A stretch of 64,000 nucleotides of DNA from Pipra filicauda (Eukaryota; Chordata; Aves; Passeriformes; Pipridae). The notes under the pieces are model-generated. The model made no database searches and was not told the origin of the DNA. It was given only the letters and a program-made list of their open reading frames with translations. Positions 56,201 through 64,000 of this stretch are shown piece by piece. Each line of letters begins with the position of its first letter. Positions within the stretch are counted from its first letter, which is position 1. A program made the position numbers and the translations under genes. Location: the NCBI RefSeq assembly GCF_003945595.2, contig NW_024104320.1:2215365-2279364 (forward strand). The letters run 5' to 3'.

Positions 56201-57782
56201 CATGGCCACAACTTGCAACCATAGCCAAGATCTTTTGCTGAAAGATCTACAGAAATGAAAGAACTCAACTTCTGGGGAAAACTTAGCACAAAACATTGTA
56301 TAGGTAGCGTGGCAACTCCTCATACCTATGCAAGTTCTCTTAGAATTTATTCAAACTTCTTTTGCTAAAACATTGCAGAGAAGGAAGGAAAATTTTCCTC
56401 TACCTAGCTTAGGAAATTCAACAAAATTCTACTTCTGCTACATGGTCTGAATATCATTCGAGAAAATAGCAACTGCAAAATGGGAGTGCTGGGACATGCC
56501 AACAATCATCAGATTAAACCTTTATGATATTATTGTATAAACAAAATTAACCTCACCACGGATCAGTGACAAAAGAAGTTCAGTTCAGTGTGGCAGGAAA
56601 GGAATGTTAAACATAATTTTGAAATAACAGTAGGACAAATTAATGTTAAACAGGAAATATTAAACAAGAAAACAATTGAAACTCTTTCACAAATGCTTTC
56701 TTTCCTTAAAGGAACAACTCAGAAGAAAGTGTCACCCTTGTAACTTTCTTTTTTTTAACAGTCGGCACGAATCTGTGTAGGAGACTCTCTGATTTGCAAT
56801 TAGCTTATTTTTAATAGAATCGTATCCTTCCCAAAGAAACTACATAGAAACACCAAAATCATTATTTTTAAGCATTAAAAAATGTGCTTATATCAGACTG
56901 CTAATTTTTCATCTGTAGTGATGCCTCTCCGTTAAGACAAATATAAACCAGAAACAGATTCAACTCAACTATTTTGGTTGCTTTACTCTGCAGATCTTTA
57001 CAAGGCACATTGTTTTTCTATTGAGTACACTGGGAACTTAACAAGCTTTGTTTTGATGGGACTGTCATTCTCCTAAATCATTACTAATCCTCATCCTTCC
57101 AACACTTAATGTTTAAAAATTACTCTGCAGCTGCACTTGAACGATGACTTTGTTACCACTCACAAATACTTCTGACCTTCTTGACTAAAACCAAAATATT
57201 TCTGAATCTTGAAGGAATGAAGTCAAAGTGGGTTTAAGAAAGCTGGTAGCCAAATTATTTGGAGAGTTGCTCACCAGGAAGAATCAGGGCAAATGTGTCC
57301 CCACTGTGTAATTCAGAGCCCTGATAAGCGAAGCTCTGATTCAGATTTGTCCCCTAAGGAATCCTTTCTCTCATGCTCCAGTTCTCCAGTGACTGCAGTA
57401 GGAATTTAGGGAGATTAGCTTTGGCAAACTAAAACTGGTCTTTATGAATACTTTCCTTCCCATGAGGAAAAGTATATATCATCCAAGCTATCACTTCTGT
57501 TAGTCATAAAAAGAAAAAAAAAAGGCATTTTATAGCATTTGAAGTGAATACAAATTTTTTATAAAAACAAAATTTCTCTATTTCTTCTTCCTCTGAGTAC
57601 TCAAAATATTTTCCCAGCTTTAATCCCACTATTTTGGTCAAGATGGAAAGAACTACATTGTACTGAGGGCTAGGGAGTAAAACAAAACTGTCACCATGTT
57701 TTAATTAATTTACAGAAAGAGGAGCTTGAGCCAGTAGAGTTGTTTGTCATCAGGTTTTCATTTTCTATATTGAAATGAGCCT
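53236..57782. other. Intergenic / OPN5 3' UTR region, no other gene seen
   Basis: AT-rich non-coding DNA between the LINE and the OPN5 stop codon. The part nearest 57782 should be the OPN5 3' UTR on the minus strand. No transposon or exon was recognised in the rest. Confidence 0.5.
57700..57705 (-). promoter_or_regulatory. OPN5: Possible OPN5 polyadenylation signal (ATTAAA)
   Basis: On the minus strand ATTAAA occurs about 80 bases after the OPN5 stop codon. It is the common variant of AATAAA, but such hexamers are frequent in AT-rich DNA, and a longer 3' UTR is equally possible. Confidence 0.3.
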
Positions 57783-57846
57783 TCATGCTTCCAGCTGGGT
57801 TTCGTTCACCACCATCGAGTCTCTGTGTGCAGATATGGTGTATGTC
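57783..57846 (-). CDS. OPN5: OPN5, terminal coding exon (C-terminal tail)
   Basis: This is a 64-base last exon encoding the end of the cytoplasmic tail. It was found by looking for a continuation of the preceding exon. On the minus strand a strong acceptor (ccccttctccgtcccacag) precedes a G that completes the split Arg codon left by the donor at 59109. It is followed by TYTISAHRDSMVVNETQLEA and TGA. The join gives SLKKSR then TYTISAHRDS. This has the same length and phase as the mammalian OPN5 tail, with matching Arg, Thr and Ser/Thr positions. The tail is Ser/Thr-containing, as expected for arrestin or kinase regulation. Its sequence is diverged from mammals, as opsin tails often are. Transcript data would settle it; no competing acceptor was seen nearby. 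Confidence 0.8.
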
Positions 57847-59108
57847 CTGTGGGACGGAGAAGGGGCAATGATCATTTTGTTCATACCAGGCTGGAAATTA
57901 AGTTCCTCATTCTGGGAAGTGGTTTCTCAAGATCATTTCGTTCACTGCACAGGCCTAGGAAAGCCAACTTGCATTCAGCATCAGGGACTAGGTGAAACCT
58001 CCTTCAGAGGGATAACTTGGAGGTTAAACACAAATCCAGCCACCAAAGATTCACTGAAGGCTACTTTGGATTTGTCTCTCACTTGACTAAAACTGTAGAA
58101 GGGTTTTTAGTAAACTATAAACATTTAAAACATGTTTATACTCTATGTTCTGCAGACAAAGTAAATCTGAGTGCAAGATTATGGAATGATCTGCTATGAG
58201 AAGCTGTGGAAGCTCAAGATGTTGACTCATTCTGAGCAACACATCAAAAAATGCTGGAAGTGATAAGGGAATAATATGAATGATAAAGTTGTCCTTCATG
58301 CCTCTAATAAGTAAGAAATTTATTTAATAAGAAAATTACTGGAATTCTAATGTTTCACAGTCACTTATATGTGGTATGGCACTGGTGGCCTTTGTGTCAG
58401 TCTACACTGCCAGATTAACACCCATCATTTTCTCATTGTTCAACACAGAAGTAAGGTGCTTGTCTGGGGTAATGCAGAATTATAAGCACTTTTCCTCCAA
58501 GTGCATAATTAGTGTTTTCAGGAACTCCACTGGTGTTCATCATAAATTTTGCCTGAAAGTTGTAAATAGAAAGGAGCTTTTTTATGAGACCTTATCATAC
58601 TTTGATTTGTTGAGTTTGGGCTTGGTTTTTTGGTGTGAATGTTACCTACAGGGTGATTAAGGAACTATTGTCTCTCCCTGCTGATTCTGTAACTGAAAGA
58701 CATAGTATTAACAGGTTAATTATGTAAGGAATTAGCACAATTCTCTTCCATTTACTTCAGTGGCAATAGAGGTCATCAACACCTTCTGGAGGAAAATCGT
58801 ATGATGACACGAAAGAAAAGGAACAAGAAGACAGGCTCGATCCCAAAACCACTAAAAGCAGTGGGTCTTTTTTCCAAACTATATTAATGGAGTTGCAGCT
58901 GGATCTAAAAGTAAGGACTGTCTCCTTGCTTCTCTTTATACATCTAGAGCCACTTCACAAATTCCCATGGCAAGAAATACCCCAAATAAGTCATGGTTAA
59001 AAACAAGAAATAAGCTTCATAAAGCTGTGATCCTTGGTAGATCTTAGTTTGGTATTTTTTGGAATGTTGTGTAATTAAAGACATCCTACTTTTCAAAGAA
59101 GAAATTAC
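57847..59108 (-). other. OPN5: OPN5 last intron
   Basis: The intron runs on the minus strand from donor AAG|GTAATT to acceptor CCCACAG|G. It is 1,262 bases long. The plus-strand ORFs of 94-103 codons near it are unsupported, and the larger one overlaps the terminal exon antisense. No recognisable repeat was found, apart from a faint CR1-like phrase (gagaagctgtggaagctc) near 58200. Confidence 0.7.
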
Positions 59109-59344
59109 CTTGATTTCTTCAAAGAGTTCTTCGCTTTCAGTTCTCCTGACCGGCAACAGGCAAATTTACAATCTATGACCTGGTAAATAATTGGGTTGTA
59201 CATGGCTGCTGACTTTGCAAGCAGTGTTGGTACCACTGAAAACTGAATGGGAACTGAATCCGGCTGTCCAAAGGCTGACCAGACTGAGACCACGGCGTAG
59301 GGGATCCAGGCAATGAGGAACCCTGCGCAGATCAACATTGCCAC
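59109..59344 (-). CDS. OPN5: OPN5, exon encoding TM6, TM7 and helix 8
   Basis: This is an internal exon of neuropsin, a retinal-binding G-protein-coupled receptor that acts in avian deep brain and retina as a short-wavelength photoreceptor (family knowledge). It starts after a 'cctctcacaag' acceptor with V-A-M and joins in phase 0 to KLTK of the preceding exon. Residues 1-24 form TM6 (CAGFLIAWIPYAVVSVW, with the WxP motif). TM7 has LLAK with K44 at 59213-59215, the Schiff-base lysine for retinal, followed by NPIIY (50-54), the NPxxY switch. C59, C63 and C64 after it are candidate palmitoylation sites. The exon ends at a donor (AAATCAAG|GTAATT) that splits an Arg codon. If the donor is not used, translation stops at once at TAA (59105-59107). 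The match to OPN5 is very close over TM6-TM7. Confidence 0.95.
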
Positions 59345-61511
59345 CTTGTGAGAGGAGAAAAGAGAGGAGGAGGTTTATCCAGCACCGAGAGACACTGGAA
59401 GCACGGCACAGAGCAGGGCAGAATGCAAGGGAACATGACACTGAATGGAAAAGAAAAATGATGACTTGCTTCAGGTAAATTTTCAATATGAAGAAAATCT
59501 GTCACACATCTTTATCTAGTGCCTGTTTTTCTTTCACCTGACACAGAGTAGTTAATGAGTCTGTTATCACAGACCTTTAAAAATGCCATAAAGTTTGGCT
59601 AAAGATGAGGAAACTTAATGAGATCTCAGAAAATTATAATCATTTGACACTGGATTTAAATTATTTAAGGAGGAGAGTCCTTTCAAAACACAGAATCTCT
59701 TTTTTTTTTTTTAGGATAACTTACAGATAATATCAGAGCTGCGAAAAAGATCTTCTGAAAATTGAGAATATAATTAAAACTGACAATGCTAGTACAATGT
59801 TTAGTTATCTTTCTTCTAAGCCATATCATGGATTTGTACTCCATTAAGATATGTAGATAGTCTAAAAAAGCACATTTCCAGCAAATGTTTCAGTTCTGAT
59901 AACATGTTCCCAGTAAATTAGTAAAGGACTTCCTTATAATACGAGGAAATGTAACTATAAGAGAGTTTAGTATAAATGTTAAATAAAGTGTTTGGGGCTA
60001 AAATTGGAGATTTATATACTCTACCTGAACCGGCCTGTCTGCACTCAGTCACAGCCTGGTATAGTTTAATACATGATGCAATAATCATGCAATAATACAT
60101 TCTGAAGAACACCTGCCATTATACTGCTGCCATTGACAGGCCGTTGCTGCATCCAGACTGGGAGTAGTACAAGTGCACTCATTTGGAATAAGGCAATTAG
60201 CAGGATTAGGGAAAAAAAAATCACCAGAAAGCAAAAGGATTTTGGATGTTGCATAATCTTTTCTGTACTTTTTTTTGTTGTCTGTCACTGAAGGAAGTGA
60301 TGTGCATGTGAGCCAAGGGTCTCAAACACAGCCTTTTTGTTATAGATTGTGCTCTGGAGTCAAATGGGTTATAAGGGAGACTCATTTTCCATTATATTCA
60401 TTATATTTCCATTATATTCATTATATTTACCCCAACATTATGTTCCCCACTGTGGAATCAAGACAGGAGGGACAACTACTAGTGCTTCAACTCAGATCAC
60501 ATTGAAGTTTTATGCGATCCCTCCAATATGGCAAAAATAAATCTGCAGCCTCAAATCAAAAGTTTGCATTGTTCTTCAAAGGAAATTTGCTGAATAACCA
60601 CAAAAAAGTACCGTATTGAAACACCCCTTTGAAAGGCAAGTACAGCTGTACCAGCTGTATTGGTAGCACTGGCTGTACAGGTACCGGCTGAGACTCTCTA
60701 ATATGTTAAGACACATTGTCCCTTATTGTTCTATGTTATATAATTTTCAGTTTAACTCACAAAAAAAATGTAATAAAATTTGATCAGCCAAGCAAAAGTT
60801 GCTGCTTGTCTCTCTCTTGGCATGGCTTACAGAGGCTGGCGAATTTTTTACAGCTAAGGAATCTCAGTTTGTTCAACACAAGTCTTTATTTTGAGAGATT
60901 TGCTGGCACAATAACCAGTATCAAGGCTCATGGCTGTTGCCATTGCCAAAGAGAAAATAGATTCAATCTTAAGGAAAAACAGGATATGGTCTAAGATGCA
61001 AAATTAATCTTAGTACTTCAGTGTATTTTTATCACAGGACTGAACTTAAATGATAAATTATTTGCATAAAAACAATTGCAATGTCACAGGACTGATTTTA
61101 GTTTATATCTTCATTAACAGAGAAACGTAAAGTGTCTGAAAGTTTTATTTCCCTGCTACAAAATCTGTTCCTTATCTGTTTCCTGTTATAATTTCTGTGC
61201 ACCTCGAACACCTTAAATTAATCTTTACAACTGTTCCTGAAAGCAAAGGGTGCTTTATGGTGGGGAACAAGGACACAGGGAGATGATATGACTTGTAAGG
61301 TCACACAGGAAAGCTGTGACAGAGCTTCAGAGTGAACCATGATCTCAGGGACTTGAGTGCTCTAATCACAGAATTATGTTTCCACTCCTATGTTTCCCAT
61401 CTTGACAGCAACAAAGGAGAAAGCTACAAGAACCACCTTCAAGGCATCATCCTATTGTCTCCAAACCTGCTTCTGTGACACAACAAATCAAACCAAGGTA
61501 AATGCTCCTAC
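59345..61511 (-). other. OPN5: OPN5 intron between the TM5 and TM6 exons
   Basis: A 2,167-base intron with donor ACCAAG|GTAGGA and acceptor CTCACAAG|GTGGCA. It holds a poly-T tract near 59700, a 20-bp tandem repeat at 60386-60425 and a short palindrome GTACAGCTGTAC at 60640-60651. No transposon was recognised. Confidence 0.8.
60386..60425. repeat. 20-bp direct tandem repeat, two copies
   Basis: TTTCCATTATATTCATTATA occurs twice head to tail without a mismatch, followed by a partial third unit (TTTA). It lies in an OPN5 intron. Confidence 0.9.
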
Positions 61512-61846
61512 CTTGGTCAGCTTCATTTCAAGTATATGGCTGTTCTGAATCCTGGTATCGTAGTGAGCGACTTCTTTGGTGGAGGATTTGACTTTCAAAA
61601 TTATTTTGACATAGGAAAACACAATCACCGCAGTTGGGAGCAGGAGGCAGAAGAAAAGAATACTGAGAACAAAAACCTGTCCAGCCACCGAAGCCTGTGC
61701 CAGCCACCAGTCCAGAGTGCAGGAGGTTCCAAATGGCTCAGGGGCGTAGCTCCCCACCCCAGCAAAAGGCACCGTAGCCCAGAACATGGCATAGGCCCAG
61801 ATTATTGCCAGACAGACAAATGCATGATGTCTCTTCAGCCAGGTAC
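61512..61846 (-). CDS. OPN5: OPN5, exon encoding TM4, extracellular loop 2, TM5 and intracellular loop 3
   Basis: An internal neuropsin exon of 335 bases: two bases completing a Gly codon, then 111 codons ending at KLTK. The acceptor is 'aattatcttgcag' and the donor is AAG|GTAGGA. After the Gly, residues 8-30 form TM4 (FVCLAIIWAYAMFWATV). Loop 2 contains YAPEPFGTSCTLDWWLAQ, in which C42 is the conserved cysteine that forms the disulphide to TM3. Residues 52-82 form TM5. The third loop carries KVKSSTKEVAHYDTRIQNSH. The EPFGTSCTLDWW block and loop 3 are characteristic of OPN5. The ORF is uninterrupted. Exons for the N-terminus, TM1-3 and the DRY motif are off-window to the right. The convergent position next to PTCHD4 supports OPN5. 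A close paralogue (bird OPN5L2) cannot be excluded from these exons alone. Confidence 0.95.
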
Positions 61847-61897
61847 CTGCAAGATAATTCCAGAGTTACAAGTTCATGCCCAGATGTATGTGGCACG

Positions 61898-62053
61898 ATT
61901 GAACAGGCCATGTCACATGGAAGTGTTCAATGCCAGGTTAGATGCAACTCTGAGCAATCTGGTCTAGTGGAAGCTGTCCCTGCAGGGGGGTGGAACTGGA
62001 TAGTCTTTAAGGTCCCTTCAACCCAAACCATTCTATTCTTCTGTGATTCTATA
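61898..62053 (+). repeat. CR1 LINE 3' tail, antisense within OPN5 intron
   Basis: CR1 blocks in order: 'catggaagtgttcaatgcca', 'ggttagatgcaactctgagc', 'aatctggtctagtggaagc', 'tctttaaggtcccttcaacc' and a variant tail 'ccattctattcttctgtgat'. It lies about 50 bases upstream (in gene orientation) of an OPN5 splice acceptor. Confidence 0.92.
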
Positions 62054-62160
62054 AAGTACGGGTTTGGTCAACTGTTTTACAACAACTCTGCAGTGTTAAT
62101 CTTGCCTCTTTTCAGGTATCATTAGTGATCCTGAGCAAGGCCCTCCAGCTCTTGTTGTGC

Positions 62161-62165
62161 CTCAT
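62161..62165. repeat. Target-site duplication, left copy (CTCAT)
   Basis: CTCAT lies immediately before the LTR start and is identical to the five bases after its end. Confidence 0.85.
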
Positions 62166-63128
62166 TGTCTTAGTTTGAAAAAGGCTTTTTCCCTGCAGTG
62201 GGAAAGTGGTTAACTCCAGGGGTGGTGTTCTTGGTGTTGAACCAATCAGGGTGCCCCTGCGAAATTACACAGACCAAAAGAGAAGCTGTTTGGCAGAGAG
62301 AATTGGAGCCATGAGGTAACCGAGGGGAGCCCCGAGTTTGGGGGTGCCCCTGGGCACGCTGTAGCCCTGGTGCTATGGCCAGAGCTATGACATTCCCTCA
62401 CCGTTTTCCCCCCTGTGAGTGGGGGAAGCAGCAGCAGTGATCGTGAAGCAGAGCAGAAAAAATTCCAGGCAGAGGAGAGAGAAACTTCAAGCAGTCTCAC
62501 TGCCACCTCCCCTGCCATGGCGGGGGGAGAGGGCGACTGGAGCTGAGACTGGAGAGAGAGACAAACTGAGAGCTCGGAGGTGCCCCTGCTGAGGTTTGGA
62601 CCAGGGCAGCCAGAAACCAAAGGACGAGGAATGCAGGGGATGGCCCCTCCTGCCACCTGGTAGCCCAGCTGATGCTACAGCTGAGACAGAGAGAAGCCAA
62701 ATCAAGCAGGTTCGAAGTGGAGAAGTCCCTAAATCTTACTTCCTGGGGGGAACCTTCACCAAGCAGGGGAAAAGGACTCAAAAGCTTTGACTCCCTGTAG
62801 CTCACGATGCAGACCTGGTGCAGCAAGTGTTCCCTCGCAGTCCAGGAGGAGCCCTCGGCAGAGGCCGAGCAGCTGGTGGGGATGCAGAAGACCCCTCCTG
62901 CCCTGAAGGTTCTTCTGGACTGATATGGGAGGGCCCCAGAGGTGGTAGAAATTGTATTAATACTGTGTATTTATTTGCTTCTTAGTTTCTACAGGTTTTA
63001 TTTTGTTAGTAATAAATTTTGATATAACTCCCCCATGCTAAGTTTGTTGCCTGTCTGAAAACTTCTCTCAACATTTTAGCAGATTTGTGGGGGGTTGAAA
63101 AATTGGTTTTGAGGCTCAAACCATGACA
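62166..63128 (+). mobile_element. Solo ERV-type LTR, 963 bp
   Basis: The element starts TGTCTTAGTTTGA and ends TCAAACCATGACA. The ends are TG...CA with an imperfect inverted repeat, and they are flanked by a perfect 5-bp duplication CTCAT. No second LTR, primer-binding site or gag-pol sequence follows, so this is a solo LTR left by recombination between LTRs. The middle (about 62300-62900) is much richer in G and C than the surroundings. An AATAAA at about 63011 on the plus strand, roughly 115 bases before the end, suggests plus orientation with a U5 of normal size, but an AATAAA also occurs on the minus strand. The minus-strand ORFs of 109-136 codons inside are not genes. The terminal sequences resemble LTRs common in songbird genomes (recollection, not a search). 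Confidence 0.9.
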
Positions 63129-63133
63129 CTCAT
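63129..63133. repeat. Target-site duplication, right copy (CTCAT)
   Basis: CTCAT follows directly on the terminal CA of the LTR and matches the left copy exactly. Confidence 0.85.
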
Positions 63134-64000
63134 GAAGACAAATGCACACTCATATGAAAGACTCCACCTAACTTTATTTTAGATCTTTGCTTTAAGTTGT
63201 GATGATTTACAACTGAGAAGAGTCCAAACCAAAACAATCCAAGCAACCAGGCCAGCAACAGTTGTGAGAATCTTGTCCAATAATTTTGGAAATTGCTTTT
63301 GTGGTCTCTAACAGTGTATTCATGGTGTGTGATCAGATGAGATAGAGGTTCAACCTACATGAAGGACTAAGACTTTAATTCAGCTTTTCATTACTCAGTA
63401 TGAAGGCTCACCCACAGCAACTGCACATTGTAACTTACATTACTTCCTGTTCTTTCTGTCATGTATTACCTGGCTAAAGTTCAATCTCAGGACAGTTCTC
63501 ACCATAAATTATTAAACTAGTAACTTTAAAAAAAGGCTTTACAGAGGGAATGAGATATGCAAGACATATTTTTACCTTGTCATTCTTTTCCAGTATAGAA
63601 AATCACCATGAGTGTCCTGTCAGAAGTATCCATAACAGGTGTTTTCGTGTATCCTTGCCCATTTTTTTAATTAAGCCTAATGTTATTAAATGCATGTCTG
63701 GAGCTGTGGAGTGTGGAATATTGTCTTTCTGCTCATCTTGCATACAGCTCTAATCCATGTGGAAAAAGCTTCAGTTTACAAGCTTTCCATCATCCCCTGT
63801 ATTCGACATTTTGGATTTGGATAGAACAAGTAAAAATGTGTAATTTTTTCAGAAACTCGAAATATGGTGTAATGATCCTTTCACTTTGGAAGCTCCAACC
63901 TGCTTGCAGTCCCTGACTCACAGAGGAGTTTTCACTCACTTCACACCAACATTGGGGAGCTTTCTGCTGGATTTCAGGATCAAAGCAAAGAAGCACCTGT

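Larger units (their letters stand above)
61847..64000 (-). other. OPN5: OPN5 intron upstream of the TM4-TM5 exon (partial)
   Basis: Intronic by position, because no further OPN5 exon with TM1-TM3 signatures could be found before the window edge. It contains a CR1 tail and a solo LTR, annotated separately. The remaining sequence (63134-64000) is AT-rich with no recognised feature. Confidence 0.65.

Noticed and set aside
57775..58086. 103-codon plus-strand ORF
   Set aside because: It lies antisense over the OPN5 terminal exon and last intron. The minus-strand reading has the splice site and phase support.
58100..58300. Possible CR1 copy in the last OPN5 intron
   Set aside because: Only one CR1-like phrase (gagaagctgtggaagctc) is present. 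The other blocks and the tail are missing.
62246..62826. Minus-strand ORFs of 109-136 codons, Ser/Leu/Pro-rich
   Set aside because: They fall within the solo LTR and come from its GC-rich composition. No retroviral or host protein is recognised.

Overview
The window looks like avian nuclear DNA: AT-rich, gene-poor and littered with CR1 LINE tails. Many of these end in the CR1-type ATTCTATG 3' repeat, or begin with its reverse complement when inverted. A solo ERV LTR of a kind I associate with songbirds, and a 5'-truncated RTE-like LINE, suggest a passerine, possibly a suboscine. That taxonomic step is inference. I see no bacterial-type operon, CRISPR array, tRNA or rRNA.

Layout. Bases 1-5164 are intronic sequence upstream of the last coding exon of PTCHD4. 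That exon (5165-6798, + strand) encodes the C-terminal 544 residues of this Patched-domain membrane protein and is followed by its 3' UTR. From about 7.3 to 57.7 kb there is a roughly 50-kb intergenic desert. It holds CR1 fragments in both orientations, microsatellites and one 2.4-kb broken RTE-like LINE at 50.8-53.2 kb on the minus strand. No further protein-coding gene can be supported there. From 57.8 to 64 kb lies the 3' half of an opsin gene on the minus strand: neuropsin (OPN5), or a very close OPN5-like paralogue. Three coding exons are recognisable: 61512-61846 (TM4-TM5 and intracellular loop 3), 59109-59344 (TM6-TM7 with the retinal-binding lysine, and helix 8), and a 64-nt terminal exon at 57783-57846 that I located from its splice site, phase and tail similarity. 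The upstream OPN5 exons (N-terminus to TM3) are beyond the right edge. The next upstream OPN5 intron carries a CR1 tail close to the splice acceptor and a 963-bp solo LTR with a perfect 5-bp target duplication.

PTCHD4 and OPN5 are convergent, tail to tail, as in mammals. This supports both assignments. The two genes are not known to work together: PTCHD4 is a Patched-like protein linked to Hedgehog repression, and OPN5 is a short-wavelength photoreceptor. I found no convincing new biological system. The most useful points are the OPN5 exon reconstruction with its possible intron-retention isoform, the RTE-like LINE (a candidate horizontally acquired element), and the LTR and CR1 insertions inside OPN5.
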